Assembly (NCBI GenBank): GCA_021779005.1
Contig: JAJYBN010000012.1
Location: 426-11,895, forward strand
Direction of reading: 5' to 3'
Origin: Pseudomonadota bacterium
Lineage (GTDB): Bacteria > Pseudomonadota > Gammaproteobacteria > Natronospirales > REEB76
Length of the DNA stretch: 11,470 nucleotides
Shown here: piece after piece, positions 1 through 7,449 of the stretch
How the letters are laid out: each line of letters opens with the position of its first letter
Numbering within the stretch: the first letter of the stretch is position 1
Notes under the pieces: generated by a model
Told to the model about the DNA's origin: nothing
The model's database searches: none
Seen by the model: the letters and a program-made list of their open reading frames with translations, nothing else
Translations under genes and position numbers: made by a program

Positions 1-103
1 GCCGGCGCAGACCTCCGCGGCCGAGGTGCTGGCACTCAAACCGGATGGATTCCACGCGCGCCTGCAGAGCGAACTGGACCATGTAGAGTTAGAGAGTGTA
101 TGA
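1..103 (+). CDS. 3' end of an unrecognised gene (partial)
   Basis: An open frame enters from the left edge (first full codon at position 2) and ends at TGA 101-103, leaving 33 residues. The translation is well behaved: it starts PAQTSAAEVLALKPDGFHAR and ends in an acidic tail (HVELESV). The other + strand frame through this stretch is rich in Arg, Gly and Pro and looks non-coding. I do not recognise the family from so short a tail. It lies 32 bases upstream of the next small gene on the same strand and could share its transcript. Confidence 0.5.
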   Translation, partial: PAQTSAAEVLALKPDGFHARLQSELDHVELESV

Positions 104-123
104 CGTGATCCTTGCAAGGGACG

Positions 124-130
124 AAGGAGG
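124..130 (+). promoter_or_regulatory. Strong Shine-Dalgarno deciding the start at 136
   Basis: AAGGAGG lies 5 bases upstream of ATG 136. It favours that start over the in-frame TTG at 112, which lies upstream of this site and has no comparable ribosome binding site. Confidence 0.75.
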
Positions 131-135
131 CCGAG

Positions 136-339
136 ATGCCATTGACCACTAAGGGCCGCAAGCTCCTGCGGCAGATAGAAAAAGAGTACGGTACCGAGAA
201 AGGCAAGTCGGTGTTCTATGCCGCACGCAACAAGGGACGCATTACCGGCGTGGATATGCCGCGCAAAATAACGGCACGCAAGCAGCACGCCGGTCCCCAT
301 ATCGGATGTGCAGGCGATGCAGTATCCCGGCGGGCGTAG
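136..339 (+). CDS. Small basic protein resembling phage-associated proteins
   Basis: This 67-residue protein begins MPLTTKGRKLLRQIEKEYG and continues with KGKSVFYAARNKGRITGV. From memory, this layout (MPLT, then KG, YG, KG, VFYA, N-G-ITGV) recurs in short uncharacterised proteins of phages, prophages and proteobacterial genomes; no biochemical role is known to me. The conserved part covers about residues 1-40. The Arg/Lys-rich remainder does not match the pattern I recall and may be strain-specific. ATG 136 is chosen because of the AAGGAGG at 124-130. No other phage gene is visible, so it is either a solitary remnant or a domesticated host gene. It ends 24 bases before the FNR-type box of the cyd promoter. 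Confidence 0.65.
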   Translation: MPLTTKGRKLLRQIEKEYGTEKGKSVFYAARNKGRITGVDMPRKITARKQHAGPHIGCAGDAVSRRA

Positions 340-362
340 CCGCGTGGCATGGGATGGCAGTT

Positions 363-376
363 TTGACCTAGAACAA
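363..376 (+). promoter_or_regulatory. Probable FNR/Anr box upstream of the cyd operon
   Basis: TTGACCTAGAACAA fits the FNR consensus TTGAT-N4-ATCAA with two mismatches, one in each half. Its centre at 369.5 would put a class II start near 411, about 18 bases before cydP. Candidate -10 elements are TAGTCT at 399-404 (correct spacing, weak match) and TAAGAT at 392-397 (better match, closer spacing). Low-oxygen control of cytochrome bd by FNR/Anr-type proteins is known in several bacteria. Here it rests on the motif plus the FNR homologue encoded at 5126-5860. Confidence 0.6.
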
Positions 377-428
377 GGCCTAAGCCTGTCGTAAGATTTA
401 GTCTGCGCTGGCAGTCAGGGGAGACCTT

Positions 429-638
429 ATGGTTCAGTCCGAAACACTGGCAAAGCGGCCTGGAAAACTGGGGCGCGAGATTGTACTGGTCCTGTTGTTC
501 AAGGCCGTCGCACTATCCCTGATATGGGCGCTGTTCTTCAGTGCCCCTCCACCCCATACGGGTTCGCATGCCACGGCTGTGCATCTATTGGGCAGCGGGA
601 CATCTATCCAGATCCTGCAAGGTGCTCCGCATGACTGA
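429..638 (+). CDS. cydP: Cytochrome bd small subunit/accessory protein CydP
   Basis: This 69-residue protein has a short polar start and one membrane segment, about residues 16-39. The segment is introduced by GREIVLVLLFKAVALSLIWA and followed by a Pro-rich FFSAPPP stretch. Pattern and position match the CydP family, a putative small subunit or accessory protein found just upstream of cydA in many beta- and gammaproteobacteria; its exact role is not well established. ATG 429 follows a purine-rich GGGGAGA site. The gene overlaps cydA by 8 bases (cydA ATG 631, cydP stop 636-638), which suggests translational coupling. It is the first gene of the cyd operon downstream of the FNR-type box. Assignment is by recognition of motif and context. 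Confidence 0.8.
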   Translation: MVQSETLAKRPGKLGREIVLVLLFKAVALSLIWALFFSAPPPHTGSHATAVHLLGSGTSIQILQGAPHD

Positions 639-2202
639 ACTAGATCCCGTATTACTGTCGCGCATGCAGTTCGGGCTCACGGCCCTGTACCACTTTCTGT
701 TCGTGCCGCTGACTTTGGGGCTTTCTTTCATCCTGGCGATCATGGAATCCGTGTATGTGATGACCAACCGCCCGATCTGGCGGGAAATGACGCGGTTCTG
801 GGGCAAATTGTTCGGCATCAACTTCGCCATGGGCGTGGCCACCGGCATCACCATGGAGTTCCAGTTCGGCACCAACTGGGCTTATTACTCACACTATGTG
901 GGTGACATTTTCGGCGTGCCGCTAGCCATCGAGGGATTGATGGCGTTTTTCCTGGAATCCACCTTCGTGGGCCTGTTCTTCTTTGGCTGGAACCGCTTGT
1001 CCAAGAACCAGCATCTGGCTGTCACCTGGCTGGTGGCACTCGGTTCCAACCTTTCGGCCTTGTGGATACTGATTGCCAACGGCTGGATGCAGAACCCGGT
1101 CGGCGCGCATTTCAATTACGAAACCCTGCGCATGGAAGTCACCAGCATGAGCGCTGTTATCTTCAATCCGGTGGCGCAGGCCAAGTTTGTGCATACCGTG
1201 GGTGCCGGATATGTGGTGGGCTCGGTATTCGTACTGGCCATCAGTTCCTACTACCTGCTGCGCAACCGTCATGTGGCATTTGCCAAACGTTCGTTCGCGG
1301 TGGCTGCCAGTTTTGGACTGGCGGCGTCACTCTGCGTGGTGGTGCTCGGTGATCAAAGCGGCTATGAAGCCAGCCTCAACCAGAAGATGAAGATCGCGTC
1401 TATCGAGTCGGAGTGGGAGACTACCGCACCGCCGGCCAGTTTCACTGTATTCGGCATCCCGGATGCCAAGGATCAAACCACGCGCTATGCCCTGCGGGTA
1501 CCCTGGTTACTGGGCCTGATCGCCACCCGCTCATTGGATACGCCAGTGGCGGGCATCAACGATCTGGTGCAGGAAGCGGACACGCGCATCCGCGATGGGA
1601 TCCTGGCGTACCGCGCACTTGCCACGCTGCACGCGCATCCGGATGATGCCTTGGCGCGCGCAACCCTGCAGGCGCATGTCGATAACCTCGGTTATGCGTT
1701 GCTGTTGCGTGCCGCCGGGGTGGATCCATCGACTGCGAGTGATAGCGACATCGAACGTGCCGCGCGTAGCACGATACCGCCCGTAGGTCTGCTGTTCTGG
1801 TCGTTCCGCGTGATGGTGGGGCTTGGATTCCTGTTCATTGCCATGTTCGCATTCGCGTTCTACGTATCCGCACGCCAGAGTTTCGAGCGCCACCGTAAGT
1901 TCCTGGTGCTAGCTGCGTTTTCCTTGCCGCTGCCGTGGATCGCGGCCGAACTCGGCTGGATCGTGGCGGAAGTAGGCCGGCAACCTTGGGTGATCGACGG
2001 TGTCTTGCCAACGCAGTTGGGGGTGTCCAGTGTGAGCGGCTGGCAGGTGCTCGGCAGTCTTATCGGCTTCTTGCTGTTTTATTCAATTCTCGCCGTGGTG
2101 GATATCTATCTGATGCTGCGCTACGCGCGCCTCGGGCCTGTAACGATTCCAATCGGCGGAGCCAGCAGCCAGCATGCTATGCACACCGAAGGTGGATCAT
2201 GA
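631..2202 (+). CDS. cydA: Cytochrome bd ubiquinol oxidase subunit I (CydA)
   Basis: CydA is the haem-bearing subunit of the inner-membrane quinol:O2 oxidoreductase cytochrome bd, which combines quinol oxidation with high-affinity oxygen reduction. The 523-residue protein aligns with E. coli CydA at a constant offset of +2 through the N-terminal half. His21 matches the b595/d-region ligand His19. Glu101 and Glu109 match E99 and E107. His188 and Met395 match the b558 ligands His186 and Met393. Glu447 in AEVGRQPW matches E445. The periplasmic Q-loop after GDQSGYE is long, includes Lys254 and Glu259, and places the protein in the long Q-loop (E. coli-type) subfamily. ATG 631, preceded by AAGGTG, is chosen over upstream starts because [22 protein letters not shown] fits the family N-terminus. 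The gene overlaps cydP by 8 bases and cydB by 4. Confidence 0.98.
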   Translation: MTELDPVLLSRMQFGLTALYHFLFVPLTLGLSFILAIMESVYVMTNRPIWREMTRFWGKLFGINFAMGVATGITMEFQFGTNWAYYSHYVGDIFGVPLAIEGLMAFFLESTFVGLFFFGWNRLSKNQHLAVTWLVALGSNLSALWILIANGWMQNPVGAHFNYETLRMEVTSMSAVIFNPVAQAKFVHTVGAGYVVGSVFVLAISSYYLLRNRHVAFAKRSFAVAASFGLAASLCVVVLGDQSGYEASLNQKMKIASIESEWETTAPPASFTVFGIPDAKDQTTRYALRVPWLLGLIATRSLDTPVAGINDLVQEADTRIRDGILAYRALATLHAHPDDALARATLQAHVDNLGYALLLRAAGVDPSTASDSDIERAARSTIPPVGLLFWSFRVMVGLGFLFIAMFAFAFYVSARQSFERHRKFLVLAAFSLPLPWIAAELGWIVAEVGRQPWVIDGVLPTQLGVSSVSGWQVLGSLIGFLLFYSILAVVDIYLMLRYARLGPVTIPIGGASSQHAMHTEGGS

Positions 2203-3344
2203 ACATCCCAATGGGCTACGAAAGCCTGCGGCTGATCTGGTGGCTGTTGCTGACGGTACTGATCGCCGGCTTCGCGGTCATGGATGGTTTTGATCTGGGC
2301 GTGGCTGGGCAATTGCTGTTCGTGGCGCGCAATGACGACCAGCGGCGTGTGGCCGTTAACAGCATCGGCCCGGTATGGGATGGCAACCAGGTGTGGTTTG
2401 TCCTGGGAGGCGGCGCCGTGTTCGCGGCTTTCCCGTTGCTATACGCGGCGGCTTTCTCCGGTCTGTACGCCGCCATGTTCCTGGTGCTGCTGACCTTCAT
2501 CGTGCGGCCGGTATGCATCGATTTCCGCAGCAAAGTGGCGGATCCACGCTGGCGTGCGACCTGGGACACGATACTTTCGATCGCGGGCCTGGTGGCAGCT
2601 TTGTTGTTTGGAGTGGCGGTGGGCAACCTGTTCCTGGGTCTGCCGTTCCATTTCACCGCTGAATTGCGGCTGGTTTATACGGGCGGTCTGTTCGGACTGC
2701 TGCAGCCATTCGCATTGTTGTGCGGCCTGGCCTCCGTGGCCATGCTGCTGATGCATGGGGCTGCCTGGTTATTGATGAAGACTGCCGGAGACGTAGCTGA
2801 GCGTGCACGCCGGGTGTTGCTGGTAGCTGCAGGCGTATTGATACTGCTGTTCGCCGTGGGCGGCCTATGGCTCGCGCGCCTGGATGGATTCGCTATCACT
2901 AGCGCACTCGATCCATCCGCACCATCCAACCCGTTCGCAAAACAGGTCATCCGGGTGCCGGGTATCTGGCTCTCAGTCTATACGCGTCATCCCTGGGCCA
3001 TGCTAGCGCCCATCATCGGGTTTATGGGTCCGTTGCTCGCCTGCCTGTTTGCATGGTGGCGGCAGGGCGGCATAAGTTTCCTGTGCAGTGCACTTGGCGT
3101 AACCGGCGTGATCTTCACGGCGGCTTTAAGCCTGTTTCCGTTCCTTCTGCCTTCGGAGCTGGATCCGTCCGTCAGCCTCACACTCTGGGATGCATCTTCG
3201 AGCCAGCGCACCCTGTTCATCATGCTGGTGGCTGTGCTGGTATTCCTGCCAATCGTGGTCCTGTATACAAGCTGGGTGTTCAGTGTGCTGCGCGGCAAGG
3301 TGACGGAAGCCTACGTGCGTGAGCACAAGCAAACTCTTTACTGA
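2199..3344 (+). CDS. cydB: Cytochrome bd ubiquinol oxidase subunit II (CydB)
   Basis: CydB is the second integral membrane subunit of cytochrome bd; it holds no b-haem ligands in E. coli but carries a proton channel and stabilises the complex. The 381-residue protein (E. coli 379) starts [18 protein letters not shown] and has VMDGFDLGV (Asp29, Asp32) and VWDGNQVW (Trp60, Asp61), equivalent to the E. coli motifs TDGFDMGV and HWDGNQVW. The [12 protein letters not shown] stretch, the loop near [11 protein letters not shown] and the tail [13 protein letters not shown]...KQTLY also follow the family. Many hydrophobic segments are spread along the protein. ATG 2199 overlaps the cydA stop as ATGA and has AAGGTGG at 2189-2195. 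An upstream extension in this frame runs through cydA and is not real. Confidence 0.98.
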   Translation: MNIPMGYESLRLIWWLLLTVLIAGFAVMDGFDLGVAGQLLFVARNDDQRRVAVNSIGPVWDGNQVWFVLGGGAVFAAFPLLYAAAFSGLYAAMFLVLLTFIVRPVCIDFRSKVADPRWRATWDTILSIAGLVAALLFGVAVGNLFLGLPFHFTAELRLVYTGGLFGLLQPFALLCGLASVAMLLMHGAAWLLMKTAGDVAERARRVLLVAAGVLILLFAVGGLWLARLDGFAITSALDPSAPSNPFAKQVIRVPGIWLSVYTRHPWAMLAPIIGFMGPLLACLFAWWRQGGISFLCSALGVTGVIFTAALSLFPFLLPSELDPSVSLTLWDASSSQRTLFIMLVAVLVFLPIVVLYTSWVFSVLRGKVTEAYVREHKQTLY

Positions 3345-3356
3345 GGAATAGAAATC

Positions 3357-3464
3357 ATGTGGTATTTCGCCTGGATTCTGGGTGTGTTGCTGGCGTGTGC
3401 GTTTGGCATCGTCAATGCCATGTGGACCGAGATCAAGATGCACGACGCGTCAATCGAGCTGTAA
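3357..3464 (+). CDS. cydX: Cytochrome bd small subunit CydX
   Basis: This 35-residue protein begins MWYFAWILGVLLACAFGIVN, nearly the same as E. coli CydX at its N-terminus, and forms one transmembrane helix (about residues 3-22). Glu25 lies at the position of E. coli CydX Glu25. CydX is needed for a stable, active cytochrome bd in E. coli. The C-terminal tail (MHDASIEL) is short and acidic. The start has GAGGAA 8 bases upstream, and the gene begins 12 bases after cydB, so it is the last clear gene of the cyd operon. Confidence 0.95.
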   Translation: MWYFAWILGVLLACAFGIVNAMWTEIKMHDASIEL

Positions 3465-3641
3465 CCGCCAAATCCTTGCGGCAACTCTTTGAAAGAGGCC
3501 GGGAATGGGCGAAGCAGGGGGCGCTCAGGGCCTTGGAAACGCATGCCGAGGCGGGAACCTGATAGGGACTTGATCCATATCATGGCCGGACCGGCATGCT
3601 GGGCTTAGCGTATGCCCGCATGTATGCAAGTTAAATATGCC
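3465..3641. other. cydX-hemN intergenic region
   Basis: The 177 bases hold the FNR-type box at 3570-3583 and the hemN leader. In one + strand frame a protein-like, amphipathic stretch (LRQLFERGREWAKQGALRAL) runs on to TGA 3560-3562, but it has no convincing start or ribosome binding site. Two short hairpins (CCGC...GCGG near 3465-3481, CTCTT...AAGAG near 3484-3496) lack a T-run, so no clear cyd terminator is seen. Confidence 0.5.
3570..3583 (+). promoter_or_regulatory. FNR/Anr box upstream of hemN
   Basis: TTGATCCATATCAT differs from the consensus TTGAT-N4-ATCAA only at the last base. Its centre at 3576.5 predicts a class II start near 3618, with TAGCGT at 3606-3611 as a weak -10. That start would lie downstream of the ATG at 3612 and leave a 24-base leader before ATG 3642. 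Anaerobic control of hemN by FNR/Anr is known in enterobacteria and pseudomonads. Confidence 0.8.
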
Positions 3642-5030
3642 ATGTCTGCCATCGGTTTCGATCCCGAGCTCGTACGCCGTTACGATGTGGCAGGACCACG
3701 TTACACATCCTACCCGACCGCCCGGCAGTTCGGGCCAGCGGTGGATGAGGCAGCGTACCTGCGAGCGGTGAAGCGCAGCAACGAGGATTTCATCCCCAGC
3801 CCGCTGTCGCTGTACGTGCATCTGCCGTTCTGCAAGAGCCCATGCTTTTACTGCGGCTGCAGCCGGCTTATCACCAGCAGGCCGGAACGCATCGCCGCCT
3901 ATCTGCGACGCCTGCACCGGGAGGTCCACCTGCAGGGGCAGCGCTTCGACCGCGACCGGCCGGTGCGCCAACTGCACCTGGGGGGCGGCACCCCCACCTA
4001 TCTGACCGACGAACAACTCATCGCTCTATTCAATACCCTGCGCGAGGTGTTCACGCTCGAGGAACGTGCGCTACGGGAATTTTCCATCGAGGCCGATCCA
4101 CGCGGCCTTACGGTGGCGCGCCTACAGACTCTAGCCGAGATCGGATTCAACCGCATCAGTTATGGATTCCAGGATTTCGATCCGCAGGTGCAGGAAGCAA
4201 TCAATCGGGTACAGGATCCGCAGCATTGCCTGGAGCTCATCACCGCCGCACGCCGCGCCGGGTTCTGTTCAGTATCGGCGGACCTCATCTATGGCTTGCC
4301 ACGACAGACGGAAGCCGGCTTCACCGCGACCCTGGGGGCGGTGGCCGAGGCGCGTCCTGACCGGGTGGCGGTCTACGGTTATGCGCATCTGCCACAGTAT
4401 TTCAAAGCCCAGCAGCATATCCACAGTACCGAACTCCCGAATGCCGATCTGCGGCTGCATTTGCTGCAGTGCGCGGTGGAAGTGCTGACCGGGCATGGCT
4501 ATGAATACCTGGGCATGGACCATTTCGCCCTTCCAGACGACGATCTGGTGCAGGCCCGTATCCACGGCACCCTGCAGCGCAACTTCCAGGGCTATTCGAC
4601 CCACGCGGGCCTGGACCTTGTGGGGTTCGGCATGACCGCCATCAGCCATGTGAGCGATGTATATGCCCAGAACGCCAAGACCCTGGATTGCTACTATGCG
4701 CCCCTGGATGCCGGTAACCTGCCAATCGAACGTGGTTATTTCATGACAGCCGATGATTGCGCGCGTGCCGATGTCATCGGCCGGCTCATGTGCTATGAGG
4801 AATTGCCGTTCGATGTCATCGAACGCCGCCATAATTTAGTGTTCCGCGAGTATTTCGCCCGCGAACTGGTGGCGTTGCAACCCTTGGAGGCTGACAAACT
4901 GGTGCGGGTGGAAGCCGACAGGCTGCTGGTGTTGCCGCGCGGGCGTTTCCTGCGTCGCGCATTGGCCATGGTTTTCGATGCCTATCTGCCGAGGGAAAAA
5001 GCCGCCAGTACCTATTCGCGTGTCGTATAG
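3642..5030 (+). CDS. hemN: Oxygen-independent coproporphyrinogen III oxidase (HemN)
   Basis: HemN is a cytoplasmic radical-SAM enzyme that decarboxylates coproporphyrinogen III to protoporphyrinogen IX without oxygen, in haem biosynthesis. The 462-residue protein (E. coli 457) starts MSAIGFDPELVRRYDVAGPR followed by YTSYPTA, the usual HemN opening. The cluster motif is Cys64-X3-Cys68-X2-Cys71-X-Cys73 in LPFCKSPCFYCGC, with the fourth cysteine typical of true HemN. GGGTPT at residues 114-119 is a SAM-binding motif. The C-terminal domain contains GMDHFALPDDDL and YSTHAGLDLVGFG. ATG 3642 is preferred over in-frame ATGs at 3612 and 3624 because of the N-terminal fit and the predicted FNR-dependent start, though no good Shine-Dalgarno is visible. 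It supplies haem, which both cytochrome bd and the c-type cytochromes nearby require. Confidence 0.96.
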   Translation: MSAIGFDPELVRRYDVAGPRYTSYPTARQFGPAVDEAAYLRAVKRSNEDFIPSPLSLYVHLPFCKSPCFYCGCSRLITSRPERIAAYLRRLHREVHLQGQRFDRDRPVRQLHLGGGTPTYLTDEQLIALFNTLREVFTLEERALREFSIEADPRGLTVARLQTLAEIGFNRISYGFQDFDPQVQEAINRVQDPQHCLELITAARRAGFCSVSADLIYGLPRQTEAGFTATLGAVAEARPDRVAVYGYAHLPQYFKAQQHIHSTELPNADLRLHLLQCAVEVLTGHGYEYLGMDHFALPDDDLVQARIHGTLQRNFQGYSTHAGLDLVGFGMTAISHVSDVYAQNAKTLDCYYAPLDAGNLPIERGYFMTADDCARADVIGRLMCYEELPFDVIERRHNLVFREYFARELVALQPLEADKLVRVEADRLLVLPRGRFLRRALAMVFDAYLPREKAASTYSRVV

Positions 5031-5125
5031 GAATCAGCGACTGTAACCACCACGGAATATACTGCTTCTGAGCATGGCACAAATGGGTTATCCTTAAGCC
5101 TCTCAAGTCTGGGGCAATAGGGACA

Positions 5126-5860
5126 ATGCCAACCTCTTCTGCTGAAGTAACTAGCGTTTTACGCGAAGCCTGTATGACCTGCTCGCTGCAGGAACTGTGC
5201 CTGCCGCGTGGGCTGTATGGCCATGATCTGGAACGCCTGGATGCTTTGGTCGAACGCCAGGGGCCCCACCACGAAGGCGACCATCTGTTCCGCATCGGCG
5301 ACAAGTTTGGGGCGATCTATGCGGTGCGCGCCGGTTCCTACAAGAGCTATACTGTGGACAGTGAAGGCCGAGAACATGTGCTCGGCTTCCATTTGCCGGG
5401 TGAACTGCTAGGACTGGATGCCATTTATCCGGGCCATCACGTCTGTAATGCGTTGGCGCTGGACACCGCCACGGTTTGCATTCTGCCGTATACACAGCTC
5501 AGCACGTTGGCCAGCCAGATTAGCGGACTGTTTACGCAGATTATGCGGCTGATGAGCAAGGACATCTCCGATACCGCAACCCTGGCAGGGGACTTCACTG
5601 CTGAAGAACGGCTGGCAGCATTTCTCGTCGGCCTGTCGGAGCGTTTCCGGCTGCGTGGTTATTCACCCAACGAATTCAACCTGGCGATGTCGCGCCGCGA
5701 CATCGCCAACTACCTGCGGCTGGCCACCGAGACCGTGAGCCGGGTGTTCGCACGTTTCGAAAAGGATGGTTTGATCGCCGTGGATCGCAGGGACGTGCGC
5801 CTGCTAAATCTGCCGCGCCTGCGAACCCTGTGCGAGTCCATGGGAAACCCGCAGCACTAA
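5126..5860 (+). CDS. FNR/Anr-type oxygen-sensing transcription regulator
   Basis: This 244-residue protein of the CRP/FNR family corresponds to Fnr in enterobacteria and Anr in pseudomonads. The N-terminus carries Cys16-X2-Cys19-X5-Cys25 (CMTCSLQELC). With Cys118 in TATVC these match the four [4Fe-4S] ligands of E. coli FNR (C20, C23, C29, C122), so oxygen sensing is expected. An extra Cys107 is present. The cAMP-binding-like beta roll spans about residues 40-130, followed by a dimerisation helix with MRLMSKDI. The winged helix contains SRRDIANYLRLATETVSRVF; its E-T-V-S-R is the FNR recognition-helix pattern that reads TTGAT half-sites. The start at ATG 5126 has AGGGA upstream. It lies 95 bases after hemN, an order also found in Pseudomonas. 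No FNR box is seen in its own upstream gap. Confidence 0.95.
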   Translation: MPTSSAEVTSVLREACMTCSLQELCLPRGLYGHDLERLDALVERQGPHHEGDHLFRIGDKFGAIYAVRAGSYKSYTVDSEGREHVLGFHLPGELLGLDAIYPGHHVCNALALDTATVCILPYTQLSTLASQISGLFTQIMRLMSKDISDTATLAGDFTAEERLAAFLVGLSERFRLRGYSPNEFNLAMSRRDIANYLRLATETVSRVFARFEKDGLIAVDRRDVRLLNLPRLRTLCESMGNPQH

Positions 5861-5880
5861 CGGCTCATCTTCACAACTTC

Positions 5881-5894
5881 TTGATCTAGGTCAA
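5881..5894 (+). promoter_or_regulatory. FNR/Anr box of the cytochrome-porin cluster
   Basis: TTGATCTAGGTCAA has one mismatch to TTGAT-N4-ATCAA. The centre is 5887.5. A -10-like TAGACT at 5917-5922 lies where a class II FNR promoter needs it (predicted start near 5929, site at about -41.5). The message would have a leader of about 50 bases before ATG 5982. This is the best-supported FNR promoter in the window. Confidence 0.8.
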
Positions 5895-5916
5895 TTTCCG
5901 GTGTGGAGCGAGCCGA

Positions 5917-5922
5917 TAGACT
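5917..5922 (+). promoter_or_regulatory. Putative -10 element, FNR-dependent promoter
   Basis: TAGACT matches four of six bases of TATAAT. There is no good -35, as expected when an activator sits at -41.5. The position follows from the FNR box at 5881-5894; the start site itself has not been observed. Confidence 0.45.
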
Positions 5923-5981
5923 GCGGGCCTGAATTTAACGAATATCCCGCACCATGGATGGCGCAATTCAGGAGTCATCTG

Positions 5982-7331
5982 ATGTACAAGAATATCTCAC
6001 GCAGTCTGCGTCTACCGGTGATCCTATTGGGACTGCCGCTGGCGCTGTTTTCCCTGCAGGCTCAAGCGGTGCCGAGTTACGCGCGCCAGACGGGCCTTGC
6101 CTGCAGCGCCTGCCATACGATAGCGCCACAGCTAAATGCGTTCGGCCGCTATTTCAAGCTGCATGGTTATGTCCTTGGTCCGGAAAAGCTGAGCGGCGGC
6201 AGCCAGCAGCTCAGCATCGACCAGTTCCCACCACTCTCGGTAATGATGGTTGTATCTAATACGGTGACACGCAGTGCCCAGCCGGATTCCCAGAATGGTT
6301 CCGTGCAGTTTCCGCAGCAGTTGAGCCTTTTCTATGCGGGTGCGATCGCTGAGCACATGGGGGCTTTCTCCCAGATTACCTATGATCAGCCCGGCGATCA
6401 TTTCAGCATAGATAATACCGATATCCGTTATGCGCGCGACCTGAACTGGGGTGACCACACGATGGTCTGGGGATTGACGCTAAACAACAACCCCACGGTG
6501 CAGGACGTGTGGAACAGCACGCCCGCCTGGGGTTTCCCGTTCATATCTTCGGGAGTGGCGGCCACGCCAACCGCAGCACCCCTGCTCGCCGGAGGGCTGG
6601 CGCAGAGCGCGGCTGGTTTAGGCGCCTACGCCTGGCTCGACAATACCTGGTATGGCGAGATGAGTCTTTACCGTTCAAGCCAAGCAGGTGTCAGCCAGCC
6701 TTACAACAGCAGCACAAGTGGTGTGATCTCAGGTTTAGCTCCATACTTACGGTTTGCCTGGGATCACCCCTGGTCCACTGGCGACGGTCAGAGTGACCTT
6801 GAAGTGGGCGCGTTCGGACTATCCGCGCATATGTATCCAGGTAATGGAAACCTGCTTTCCGGCCCAACCGATGATTACCGGGACGTGGGTCTGGATAGCC
6901 AGTATCAGTACATGACCGGCCAGAACTCGCTGGCTGTGCATGCCACCTATATACATGAGAAGCAGGACCTGAATGCCAGTTTCGCTTACGGTCTGGCTGG
7001 AAATAGCAGCAACCACCTCAATTCCTGGAAAGTCGATGCTAGTTACTACTGGGATGAGACTTACGGACCCACCATCGGCTATTTCAATACGACCGGCACT
7101 AGTGACACGGTACTGTATGCGCCCGCAGCTGTCTTTGGCAGTGCCACCGGCTCGCCCAATAGCAATGGCTGGATACTGCAGTGGACCTGGCTACCGTCTC
7201 TCAATGTCCAGGCGACTGTGCAGTATGTGATCTATAACAAGTTCAACGGAGGCTCGAGTAATTATGACGGCTCCGGACGCAACGCAACGGATAACAACAC
7301 GTTGTATCTTGCCTTGTGGTTGTTATGGTGA
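5982..7331 (+). CDS. Cyc2-like outer-membrane monohaem cytochrome-porin fusion
   Basis: This 449-residue precursor has a Sec signal peptide, with likely cleavage after AQA at residue 29. One haem c site follows at once (Cys41-Ser-Ala-Cys44-His45), after PSYARQTG and before NAFGRYFKLHGY. The rest, from about residue 75, alternates polar and aromatic/hydrophobic residues in beta-strand style (QLSLFYAG, NTDIRYA, YLRFAW, WKVDASYYW, ILQWTWL, VQYVIYN) and ends LYLALWLLW, an aromatic C-terminus typical of outer-membrane barrels. The only cysteines are the haem pair. This layout is that of Cyc2, the porin-cytochrome that oxidises Fe(II) at the surface of Acidithiobacillus and other iron oxidisers; related proteins of unknown function are widespread. 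AGGAG at 5970-5974 supports ATG 5982. Substrate and direction of electron flow are inferred. It leads a cluster with a c4 cytochrome and a cupredoxin behind an FNR box. Confidence 0.82.
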   Translation: MYKNISRSLRLPVILLGLPLALFSLQAQAVPSYARQTGLACSACHTIAPQLNAFGRYFKLHGYVLGPEKLSGGSQQLSIDQFPPLSVMMVVSNTVTRSAQPDSQNGSVQFPQQLSLFYAGAIAEHMGAFSQITYDQPGDHFSIDNTDIRYARDLNWGDHTMVWGLTLNNNPTVQDVWNSTPAWGFPFISSGVAATPTAAPLLAGGLAQSAAGLGAYAWLDNTWYGEMSLYRSSQAGVSQPYNSSTSGVISGLAPYLRFAWDHPWSTGDGQSDLEVGAFGLSAHMYPGNGNLLSGPTDDYRDVGLDSQYQYMTGQNSLAVHATYIHEKQDLNASFAYGLAGNSSNHLNSWKVDASYYWDETYGPTIGYFNTTGTSDTVLYAPAAVFGSATGSPNSNGWILQWTWLPSLNVQATVQYVIYNKFNGGSSNYDGSGRNATDNNTLYLALWLLW

Positions 7332-7449
7332 GGTCCGGGTGAATGCCACCCCTATATGGAAATTCTGCCACAGTGCAGTTAGACCTAGAGCTCTCTTTAG
7401 ACATGAACATACAGGCGGAGATCATCAAACGCATATGAGGGTAACAACG
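7332..7449. other. Gap between the cytochrome-porin and c4 cytochrome genes
   Basis: The 118 bases contain a small hairpin (GGGTG at 7337-7341 pairing with CACCC at 7347-7351) just after the stop codon and no T-run, so read-through into the c4 gene is likely. No FNR-type box or convincing promoter is seen. The open frame that crosses this gap is an artefact of the longer reading frame of the next gene. Confidence 0.4.

Noticed and set aside
541..630. Longer CydA N-terminus starting at ATG 541
   Set aside because: It would add 30 residues inside cydP with no family match; the E. coli-type N-terminus begins at 631.
3465..3496. Short hairpins after cydX as a terminator
   Set aside because: The stems are only 4-5 base pairs with no T-run.
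3525..4016. Long - strand open frame over the start of hemN, and similar ones at 4269-4832 and 7564-8040
   Set aside because: They lie opposite well-supported genes, have no ribosome sites and show typical antisense-shadow composition.
7264..7449. N-terminal extension of the c4 cytochrome into the end of the porin gene
   Set aside because: The extension overlaps the porin's 3' end; a signal peptide with a GAGGG ribosome site begins at 7450.
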